A DNA stretch of 64,000 nt from NCBI GenBank assembly GCA_964020085.1, contig OZ026604.1, forward strand, positions 1,218,501 to 1,282,500, in the 5' to 3' direction. This stretch comes from Micromussa lordhowensis (lineage: Eukaryota > Cnidaria > Anthozoa > Scleractinia > Lobophylliidae). The position numbers and the translations under genes are program-made. The number at the start of each line of letters is the position of its first letter. Positions within the stretch are counted from its first letter, which is position 1. Below the pieces are notes generated by a model. It worked only from the letters and a program-made list of their open reading frames with translations, was not told where the DNA came from and made no database searches. Shown in pieces: positions 48,001-60,400 of the stretch.

Positions 48001-51000
48001 CAGCTTCGGCTGACAATCTCAAGATCGCTTCGCTAAATGGAATGACAATGGCGTCGTAATGTTCTTCTCTTTGATAAACAGAACATTCAGGAAGAAGTAA
48101 GTAAACCCTAAGAGCTTCAATATCAGGAGGAGACTGCTGCAGGGAATGAATGACACCTCTTGTAATAGCAGCGAACATCTAAAAAGATCAGAAAAAATGA
48201 ATATTAGCAATTTCTTACAGGCAACAAAAACAAAGCAGTTTAAGGTTCCCAAATATGACAGTTAAAATTGAACCCCAAAATGTCCACTTCCACAAATTGT
48301 TACACAACTACAGCTGTAAGTCAGTTCCAAGTGCCAATAACTAAACTCAGCCAATCAGATTGGTCTATTACGGGAGTAAGTGTCTAAAGAAACTGTGGTG
48401 CTGCATTGGTGGGGAGTATTACAAGATAATTTGGCTTTATTTGCTCCAATGAAGGGCTAACGCTCAAAATGTCAGTTTTTGAATCTCTTTACGGTAGCTA
48501 ATTCACATTATCAACTCAGTTGATAAAACCAAATTAGATTGATCTATTGTCTATTCATAATTTCTGTCAATATTTTCTTAGCACTATACTCAGCATTGTA
48601 CTGGATACTCCTGAGTGTGTAATTTTCTTGTAGTTTTACAGCTTACTTTTTTAAAAGAACTAACTAACATACAGGCTTAACATCAGGGTTCAAAAATCGC
48701 ATCAAACTTGGTAAGCTCTTCAACTGAAAGAGATGACAAGAACAAACCTTGCTTATTACTTCCTGGTGTCGTATACAATTAAGCAAACCAAAGGACCTTC
48801 TTGCCGAAGACAGATGAATACCATGAATTCTAGAGCTTGTTTGTTTATGGTTCCTTCTGAAAGATTCAATAGGGAAATTCAAACGTAGTCAAGAAATTAA
48901 TGGCACCTCCCATAAGGAGTATTAGCTAAAATTAAATTTACCTTGTGGGCATATAGTACAGACAAATGGTTTGTTCATCATTGATAAACAGTATTGAATG
49001 GAATAATGGTGGAGGCGTAGTGGCCTAAAGTAATAATTAGCATGCTGAAATCCAGTTCAAGTGGTCCAGGTTCAAGCCCTCGCTGCCCTCTCAAAAAAGT
49101 CCCTCTGTCTAATTTAATACTAATTTAATAATGAAGTCTCACAAGCAGTTAGGAAAAGACATACAGAGTGTAATGGTCTTCTACATACTTTAAAAAAGTA
49201 TGTGTCTATGTTGTAGGTCAAAATGAAATTCAGGATAAAATGATTTAACCTAGTTTGATTCTCAATTTCCTTTGTCTTCTAACCCTAATTGTTCCTGATC
49301 TATGAATAATTAGGCTTAAGGAGGCTCGAAAGGGTTTTTAGCTGCACGCGCGCGCGCAATCTACACACGCAATAACTAAGATGCACGCGTCAGCTGAATC
49401 AGTATTAAAATCAGCACACCGGAAGTTAATGCTGCGTAAAATCGCGCGAACCGGAAATAAAATCTGTGGAAAACGTTTGTTTATAGCTCAAAAGTTCGCT
49501 CGGTGACCTATCTTGATTTTTTGCATACACGCACCATTCGCGATGGCACTTCAGATATAAAAGTTTTGGGGAAAATTAACTAGTGGAATTTTCTGTAAGC
49601 CATAAAACGCATTTTCTTGAAATATATTCAATTCTACTAGATAAAATTTTTCCATACTGTCTGAAAAGTTAAAGAATTTAGGGAACTTTCCAACAAAGAG
49701 ATAAAAATGGTAGGTCACCGAATTAGTTTCTCAGATAATTTACAAAAACTGAAATTTAGAGGACGCTTTTGTGGACCTCGTGCATTGCCATGGTAACTGA
49801 TATGACGTCACAAGTACCCTTAAAGTATAGCCCAATAATAGAGTTGCAAGGAGACATATAGTTTGCCCACACCATTAAACATCCTTCTTTGTAATCTTCC
49901 ATCGTTTCACAAGCAATATAGCAACGAAAAACCCTTTCGAGCCTCCTTAAGAGACAAAGGAATTTCATGTTAACCTGCAACATCTACACTGTTAAGTATT
50001 GTTTATACACAGAATGCCAGTACTGTACCTATCCAAAAATGATCCATTCAGACAAGCTTTAGATGAGAAGACAGTCTCTAATTTACTGTGTGGAAAGAGA
50101 TAAAAATAACAAATCATATTTGAATAAACATTTTGCAAGGCTGCTACTGTTGATTTCTTTTTTCATGTCACCTCCCTTTCAATGAACAATCATGTCATAA
50201 GAAGAAGCCATGTAGCTCTCACTCCAAAACCTGTAATTTCATTCGCTACCTTTTTTACACGCCTCTGTTATTTTAAGCGTTAGGTTAATTGTTTCTGTTC
50301 TTTGTTCTCCTGTTTAGTTGGCCAATCATGTTTAACCTCCCAGGGGTGCATGGTGCCTCCATGTCATTCACAATATTGACACTACAAATGTCAAAAATCA
50401 TTCATTCTTGCAAGGAAAAAGCATGAAATCTGCTCCAGATACATGTATGTCATATATTTATGACTGTGACAGTGTTTGGATATCTGATCTTAATTAGCAT
50501 AGATTTTTACAATTTTACTTCTCCATTTTCGTTTTAGTTTTAGCTGCGATTGAGAAGATAATCAAACATGAAAGACAGTGTTTGACCACATTTCCAAACA
50601 CCTTGAAGTTCGTCAAAAATACTCCGCTGCACATTGTATCTTTAACTCTCTTCTCATTGTTTGGAAAGTCGTCATACACGGTCTCTCATGTTTGATTTAT
50701 TACATTTAGTGTGTAATACTCACTGAAAAATCTCCATCGGTGGATTGGGTAGTGACAACTGTTGAACCATTTCCTTGACAGTGGACTCAGAAAAAGTCCA
50801 CAGGTGCTTAGCAGTGTCTTGCTCTCGGAGATCACAGGAAGACATATCACTCTGATTAAGAAAATTACTTGCAATAAGTGCAACAAAATTAACCCCTTGA
50901 GTGCTAGACCATTTAGTATGCTGTGTGACACACCATTTTCAGTAAAAATGGGTGTCTAGTTAAAACTTCAAATGCCATTAAGCTTTTCCACTTAAACTAT

Positions 51001-54000
51001 AGACATATACACATTTTCGGAAAGGTCATTAAAGTGTCTCTTCAATGTGGTTAATTTTGCTGAGGTTGATCTAATTTGATATCGACATGACGTCACAGCA
51101 ATGGAAAATGAGTAGTCTCTCTCAAAAACCTCCCATGAATCTCAGATGCTGATAAAAGTTGTTTCTGGTGTGCCAGGAGTTTCACTAAATCTCTTAAAAT
51201 TGTGAACGACGTACTGAAAATAACTGTACAGCAACATCAACATTCCAAACATGGAGAGATGGAAGGAATTGGATACTTGACTTGCAGTAAAAAGTCATCA
51301 ACAGAATTTAAGTTGAGTGTTCATTACTTACATTTTTCATTGTGACAACATAACAATGATCGCCCCCTGTAGCAATTCTTTGGACACTGCAGTGGCTCAT
51401 TTTGTCATCAGCCACCCAACTATTCTTGACGACAACAGGGCTGTTAACAGTAACAACTTTGTTATTACCCAGTTGGCCATTCTCTCCCGAACCAAAGGCA
51501 TACAGCTTTTCTGATGATGCTACATAAGCCAAGGTATGCAGTCTGCAATCATGGATGACAGAACACATTATATCCGCTTAGGATCAAACTTATGGCTAGA
51601 AACATGATATAACATGGTCAAACCTCCCATACATGTACGTGGACACACATTAAATCAGAGAAAGTGTCCCATGAGAGAGGTGTCTGTTTATAGGACAATA
51701 TTTACCAGTAGTGTTTGTATGTGAAGTCCTGCGACTGTGACTAAATGTCTGCACTTGGCGGGAGGAGGGGGAGGAGGAGGATGACGATGACAGGGACGAA
51801 ATTGACGACAGCAGGTCTACATAGAGGATAAGTTCAATAACAAAGCTTCAACTGCAATAAGCATAGTACTGCTGAGAGTGTGCTAGTGCACCACCAAACT
51901 GCTTATAACTTGTATAGCTTGCTTAACAACATCTGCTCGTAGCATTACATGCTACTGTCCACTAATCAATCAAGCATACTCGCAAAAGTTTGATAACTTT
52001 CCCTCATTTGACACACTGCTCCATTGTTACAATAAGCCATCTGACAGGGTACAGAAAAAAATAACAAATTATGCGGAAATTTTCTGGTGAAAAATGAGGA
52101 AAAATGTGTCAAGTTATGCCGAAAACACACTGGATTATGCGGAAGTTTCAACATGTCAGAAAATTGACAATACAATCTGAACAACAGTGAAACAAAAAGC
52201 ACTTGGAAGTCTTACCCAAAATTTAAGCTCTTTAATAGAATGCACATCATTTTCGACAACTTTGACATCATGCTTGATCTTTTTATATTATTTGTTGATA
52301 GGTATTTCTTCACTTACACAGTTTTCCCATAGCATTTTATTGCATGCAGAAATCGTGCATAGCTTAGTGACCAGGTATTTTCCCTGGAAGTGGTCTCCAG
52401 GCTCTTAACCTAAATTAGGTTGTAACGCCTGGAGGTTAAAAATTGGTCACGGACGAAATGGCGTGTTTTCGTTGCTGTTGTAGGTGAAAAACTACTTCAA
52501 AAGTCATGATACATGTAGATCTCTTCAGACATTTTTGCTTGTGGGGTTGTAAGGCAGCTGCTTTATCACTAACATGGAACAATTCTTCTGTTTTATGCGG
52601 GAAAAAGCTCTGATTGTACAGAGGATGTGAATGTTAGCAAATTATGCGGATCTGCACCACCGCATCCTGTCAGATGCCCTGTTACCAGTAAATGATTCTT
52701 GTTGGACCAATGTCCCCATCTAACAGATCTATGTACTGGTGGTTGCCGGGTGATAACATTACTGACCACTATAGAAACTACATTGTACCATACAACAACT
52801 TAAGATGCAATAACTATCATACCTTCCACAGGCAATTTGAGTCACAACTTTTCCCATCAGTTCAAATACCTAGTAAATAAAAGTAAACAAAAACACATTG
52901 TTATCAAAAAAAGATTTGTATCAAACACTAACATGGCCAAATGGATTGGAAAAAGTATTTCTTGCACACTGTTATTAGCCATTGATCTAACATGACGTAT
53001 GATACCTTTCGAGGGTTGTACTCGTCATTGTTTGAGTTATGTCCAAGTTGTCCATAACTGCCGCAGCCAAATGTAAACACTCCACCATCCTATAATAATT
53101 ATAATATTATTACAATATGAGATTTCAACACATTCAGCATTTGTCTGAGATATTTCATTCGCCTTTCACCTCAATATGTTTACAAGTCACTTATTTTTTT
53201 CATTTATTTTTTCCTTTTATTACTTTACAACCACAATATTACATAGGAAAGACTAAACATAATAAAAAGAGGAAAATAGTAATATTACAGCGCAATACTT
53301 ACTTACCTTTCAATATGACTTTTAAGACTATTTACATCATTTAGTTTACAAATCACTTATTATGAATGAATAAATCATTTTATGCCATGCCATAGAAAAT
53401 ACAGCCAATCCAAAAACAGAAAATCCATTGTATATTTGACAATGTATATTTCCCACTGTGTGCATGCGTATGTCGCATTGATTGTGTTGGCCACTGTATT
53501 TTCTATGGCATGGTATAAAGCAGTTAGTATGCAATGCTCTCTTGTGGTATACTTAACAATTATCCTGCGAAATCGCGCGGAATATCGTCTGATACTTAGC
53601 TGATGAGGCTGTAGGCCAAGTCGGCTAAAATCTGACGATATTCCGCGAGATTGAGCAGGACTATTGTTTTATTATTCAACAAATTGATAACAAAACAGCC
53701 TAACATTTTTAAATCTCTCTGTCGACATATTCTCACTTCACTTTTTCTTCCCACGTACGAAGCTATGTATACCGCCGGATATCTGTTACCTACGGATGAC
53801 AGATATCAAGAGCATCATGACCATATTTGGATAGTGTTATAATTTGTTGAATAATAACATGGAATATCCCACTTGTCACTTGACAATGTATGTTCTTGGT
53901 GCTCACACTCGCCTAAAGGCTTGCATGCATATATACCAAGAAAATATGAGTTAGTGACTTGTGGGATATTCCATTTGAAAGTTCTGCATAACTAGTATGT

Positions 54001-54074
54001 ACAGACCTGTGTAAAACACATTTCGAATAGCAATATCCAAGATATATTGGAAAGCAAGAACAATGAAAATGTTT

Positions 54075-54105
<31 letters not shown>

Positions 54106-54297
54106 TCCAACTTAGGCAGTTGGAAAGAAGAAGCCTGAAAAAAAATCAGGGCTTCAACAGGATTCAAACCTGTGACCTCCGCGATACCCGTGCGATGCTC
54201 TACCAACTGAGCTATGAAGCCACACATTGGGAGCGAGGTCAATTAAATGAGTTCATATCTTCCCGTGAGGAGTGAAATGATGTGAAGTATGTATGAA

Positions 54298-54329
<32 letters not shown>

Positions 54330-54371
54330 TGATTTTTTTCAGGCTTCTTCTTTCCAACTGCCTAAGTTGGA

Positions 54372-54402
<31 letters not shown>

Positions 54403-57400
54403 ATCTACAGCCGCAGTTCAAATATGAATTATTTCATATATACTTCACAATGAAAATGTTTATTGTTTATATGGCTTACAAAGGAGTAAGCTACTCTGAA
54501 ATTATAAATCTGATAACATGACAGTGCAGCTCAACTAACAGTTAGTACCGAGTGGCCAATGGTAGCTAGGGTATTTAGATGGAACATAAGGAATAATAAA
54601 ACATTAAATTTTGAAAACAATATTTTAAAACTATAAATTTAAAAAATCATACTTCTGTCAGGACTGCTGAGTGATACTCTCCTGCTGAGACATGTCTCAC
54701 TCGCTGCAATCTTAATGACTTCACAAGTACTGGCATAAAACGATCTGGAACAATTAAAAATTGCCAACAATTCAGTTATAAGCTTTGATCACTTACATAC
54801 TATCATAGAAGTCTGACAGAAACAAGAACATTACAACTTCACGCCGATTTAGTGTGTCATTCAGAAATGATAAAAACCGCTGGATTTTGGAGCTTGAAGG
54901 CTCGTAATTAGTCCCTTGGGTATTCACTTCGGGAGCCACCAAAAGCGTGTTGAATAAGTTCGGTTTCATTCGTTTGGAAAGAGGTGAGATCTTTTGGATG
55001 AAGACCTGAAGCGACTTCAAAGGAATGGAACAATAGCGCAATTAAGCGACCATGAGCGGCAAAGTTTATTATCGTATCCTTTTGTTCTCGATGTGAGTGA
55101 ACTGCATAGAATGACTTGGACTTTACATGCATTTAATTTTTTTCGCAAAAGGTTTCCAAGTTCGATATGTTTTTAGAAAATTAGAGCATTCCGAGAGCTT
55201 CTAAAAGAGATCTTGAACGAGGATTTTTGGTCTATGTAAGCCGAAGTTGGATGTTTGTTTGTCGATTCGCCAGTTCGAACTGCAAAGTTTAATGTATGCG
55301 AAGCCGTCTTCTCCTTACGCGTGTGTGAATTCCCAAAGGTATTATTGCAGAGATTTTTGAATGAAATTGAAGTTTGTCTTTTTTTTAATTTGTATCTTTT
55401 AACGAGAAGGTCGGTTTGACGGCTGCAAAACGTGGTCTAAATGAGTTTCTGTGGTCGTGATTTCTCAACGTCGCATCGTCTGACAGTTGTGCAGCTCAGT
55501 CGACTGCTCCTTCTCGTTTAGATTTTAAATTATTGAAGTTACTTCTGGAGTAAAAAAAAAAATGTTTGATTAATTCACTTTCTTGTTGAAATAAATCAAA
55601 TGAAGCCTGGATTTTTAATATTACTGCGAACGCTGAGCATCCTGAGTTCTTAATAGCCGTGTTTACGTTTGATAATCGAGATCGGTTCCGATAAGCGTGT
55701 GCTTGATCATATAGGCGTAAAATAAAATTTAAAGAGATTTTCAAAGAAAAGTTTCAGTCCGACAGCTTTTCTGTGAATCGAACTGAGATGCATTACATGT
55801 AGATGCCTTTGTGAACAATTACAAGAATTAGTGTGTGCTAGGCGGGCACCCTCGCGGGTCAATTTACTTATTTAGTTGTCATTAAAAGATAAATTTTGTT
55901 TTCATTTTGAATGCCGTTTATTAGCCGAAAGTCCTTTTCTATTGTCCGTGTGTTTCACGAACAACTTAAAGTTTAAATTGACATTAATATCTAAACAAAA
56001 GGAGATTCTCTTTATTATTCGAATCGTCAAAACAGGACATAAAAAGCCAGCGCAAAGTAGCGTCTACCAAGATCGCGTTTTTAAAAGTTCAGTGTCGACC
56101 ATCTGTTTTGATCAATCGCTATGGATTTCGTTGTTGGCGAAAACATTGAAGCCGTAGATCAGTTTGGTGTATGGACGAACGCTAAAGTTGTGGAAAAATG
56201 GGATAAATCACTAGTCGTGACGTTTCCACCATGGAAATCCGAATGGGATTGTGAGATTCTAGACGCCAGCGAAGTGAGAAGTGCAACAGAAGAGGAATCC
56301 TCGATGCGGATGAACTTTCTTCCCTCGACATCGATCGGCCGCGGACCTTCTGGCCATAAGCTTTGATCAATCATAATTTGACAATGACGGTTGACGCTCC
56401 AACATTAGGAATATTTATGTCATATGTTAGTTGTTTGGTGAGCAATCGACGATCAAATCCACCACGTATAAAGCGATCGAGAGTTGTCTTTGTTGTTTAT
56501 GGTAGGAGAACCAATCAAATATCAGACTGTCACGGTTGCTATGACACCAGTATCCCGATTTGATGGCGTGACACGAAAAGATAAGGTCGAGTGAAGACAG
56601 TTTCAGAGAGATTCTGAACGTTTATTTCAGTGATTGTAGTTTCATTTACAGACAAAAAGATACCACTTTAGTTTAGAAAGAATCGCAACGTCTGGGGAGG
56701 AATCCTATCGAGGAAATGTCGTTTTGAATCCCTGTCCGACGGGAACCTTGACGCAGACTGGCGAGCGTGCACGGGCTCTTGTGTGCATTGTTTTTAAAAC
56801 ACTCAATTTAAGGTATTTTAAAACACATCTGAGCCTTCTTTATTAAAACGGTTTTCGTTTTACAATAAAATTATATATGTAATATACTAGTAGATTAAAG
56901 ATTACAAGCATTGTTGCCTTCTAGAATACAAATAGGAGAAACTGAAATGTTCTGTTATTAAAGCGATGCAACGAGTGAGCGCGAACCAATTTTATATTTT
57001 TATATGCTTTCCAAATTCGGCATTCTTTGTTGTGTGGTTAAAGAATGCGAGGGGAAATGATTAGAGTTACAACTATTCTTCGTTCTCGGATGATAAACCA
57101 AAGGAAATTGTCACACATTTCCTCAAAGGGCCTACCGATTTCTATAGTTGTCTTACATTCCCGACTGATATCCGACGTGAACACCGATGAATCGGCAACG
57201 AGTCTAAACAATAGCAAGAATAAATGAATACTTAACGACCCACGAAACGTGGGTACACACTTAAATCGACGCGAAGTTGTCATGAAATTCACCAGACATG
57301 GCACAAAGAGACAAGGCAAAAGAGCGAAGAATATTTATTAAAAACAGTCTGTTTTAAGGAAGAATCAAGACAATTAAGCTCTACACTAAAAGAGAAAGGA

Positions 57401-60400
57401 AAAAAAATAATTTCAATGCTGCATTTGAAATATGCATTGTGCAGTTCCAGAAAATATTCATACTGCCCCAACACAAGGGATTGGAATTTCCTGGGGGGGA
57501 AGGTTTCTGTAAGACCAAAACATTTTAAGAAATGTAATAACCTCAATTGGAATTTCCAGAAAATATCCCTTCTGTGGAGGAGGTATAGTATTAGGAGTAT
57601 TTTCCAGAACTACACATTACCAACATTTTACAAAACATATCACGTAAGTACTTAAGGTTAGTGACAGGGTATATATTGTATACATAAGTCATGTATTCAT
57701 CATCCAAACTGGAATGCGAATCTGATAGCACAATTCAGTACAATGATAAGGCCCAGTTACATTGCTAACCTTGTCCACTGCCACTTAATAATGTACAGAT
57801 AAATAAGAACTTGTTAATATCAGATATTGATTACTCTCAGTGTCATTCAAAATCCAACCTTTGTTGTCGTTGACTCCCAGTTGACCAAAGCTGCAATAGA
57901 AAATTGATATTTTTGTATGTAACTCCACGATATTCCCCATGACAGCAGGTGGGAAGGGGGGACTTTCATTTGATCAAACTTCTGGTTTACTACTTGAGGA
58001 AATCTTTTTCCAAAATTTATTTTTTTTTTCCAAAATTTCATACAAAGACATCAACCTTGCAAGGTGGAAAACTTATTTCCAGAACTTTAAGTTCTATCTG
58101 ATTTTGCTTTTGGAATTTTTCAGTAGAATGACATTTAACAGTGACAAGATTTTCTTTCTTTTTTTATAAGTTGCAAAACCCATAATTATTTTCAATATGT
58201 GCTAATTACCCCATATACAATACTCTACTTACAATACTTATCTAATAGTTACATTACTTACAATGCAGATTACTTTTTCTATTAACAATACTCTACTCCT
58301 GTACTTGCATTACTTGCAAAGCATACATGTACAACTACTTACATTACTTACAATAGTTTTACAGATACTTACGCTAGTAACTCAAACAAGGAAAAGAGAA
58401 CAAGATAATATACAAAAGGGCCAGGAATGTAAAGAAGTTTTTAATTTTAATGAAGATTTTCTTGCTGTTCATGTACATACGTGAAAACAACCATTATGCT
58501 ATTTAACTTATAACTAGTTTAAAATATGTTTTATACTCATTTGGTTCATTTGGTAACTTACTTGTTCCTTCCCCAGCTAAACAGAGCTCCAGAGAGTGAC
58601 AAGGCAAAGCTGTGATATCCACCAGCACATAACAAAGCAAATGGTACCCCAAACAATGACGACACGTGTTCTGGAAGGTAGTGAACTGGACTTGAGTTGC
58701 CGATTCCAAGTTGGCCATTCTTATTGTCACCCCAGGCAAACAAGAATCCACCTAAAAATGAACATACAGAAAGGAATTTAATAAAGAATGACTGACAAAG
58801 ACAAAGATGTTCACAAAAAACTCCAAGGTTTATTTTTTTCTTTTGAAAACTTTCACCACAGTCAGATTATGTAGTAACCATGTGAGAAATACAAAAGCCT
58901 GCTAGTTCTGAAATATTGGCCTTGGTTACTAGGTATGGCTCCAATGTCATTAATCTTACTTTGCATCATGCTTTTTCTTGCAGTAAAACATTTTTGTACC
59001 GGTGAACAAGCACAATGTAAGTAGTAAAACGTTCACCTGTTGTGAGTGCTAGTGAATGCCTCGCTCCACAGGCCACTTGAGTTATCATCAAGCCAGCAGA
59101 CTGAAGGTTCTTCACAATTCTAAACAATAACATATGTACACATCAAAATTTAATCTAATAAAAAGCAAAAAACTTATCAACCACTCTTCAGGTACTGTAA
59201 GTACTCCGAGTTAGACTGCCTACCATCATGGACAACGACAAATTTGCACTTTTGGCACTTTTGCACACACACCAGATGTGAATATAAATTCACCTGCCTA
59301 ACTTCTCCTCCCTTCCTACATAGAATGTTGAAAACTAGTACCCGCAATTTCTCCTGAGATTCAACATTGCATTGGGTGGGGAGGGGAAACAGCAATGCCT
59401 TTTTAATAAAATAACAGTGTTTTTTTTAAACTACAGTTGTAAAACACAGATAATTTGTTGCATTACATCAAGTGTCCCGAGGACTTTTGTCTATAATCGT
59501 GGTTAACATGTGACCGCATAGGACCTTGCTCTGATAATAGTTAACAAAATAAACAAAATGTATACAAAGTAATTGAACAAACACTACAGACCTTGGATGA
59601 CTTTGAGCATTGTTTTCCATGTTTCCCAGGCCAAGCTGCCCTTTTGTGTTATCCCCCCAAGCAAACACAAGCCCATTATCAGTGACAGCCAAAGTGTGCA
59701 TCTGTCCGCAGGCCACTTGCTTTATTGTGCGTGTTTCAAGTGCATCAACACGAGCTGTGAAACATTCATCAGACATAGCTTCACCCTAATTACTTGAGTG
59801 TGATTGAGATCTTTAACCTTTCCTTAAGATATATCAATGGAATTTTGTGCAACAGGTGATATTAGAAACAAACACAAAACCAAATAACAATAATTCTTTA
59901 TTATAGCATAGCATGTTGACTTGGTTGGAGGTCATGTTATGCGAACTACATAAATTATAGCAGTGAAGTATAGACATATACAATAGAGACCTTTAGCATC
60001 AGGCAAACCCCAAACCGCAAACTGCAAACCGCAGTTTGGCGTTTGCAGTTTTGCGTTGCCAAGATTTCAAACTTTAGCAAGGCGTTCAGTTCAGTTCATT
60101 TTTATCATGATTTAGCCAAAATATAGTACAATACAAGGATATATATGGGAATTGTAATGCTGCAAGGGAGCCCTGAGAAGAAACCAGAAGGCTTTATGAG
60201 GCCTGGGCTCACTAGTCTCAAAGAAATCAGCAAAATAAAATGAAATTTGCGGAGAGATACGTTAAAAATGGGTACTAAACAGAGACTGAGTTAAGTTATG
60301 AATTCAGTAACAAGATAATAAAAACATATTTATCTCTGACAAAAATATTTAACTCTGGATTGGAACAGAATACTTTCCTTTGCTAATACGGCAGAAAGGG

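Noticed and set aside
58240..58380. A CTTACAATA-rich stretch as a CRISPR-like or satellite array
   Set aside because: The repeats are short, irregular and without spacers; it is AT-rich intron sequence next to HERC exon 4.
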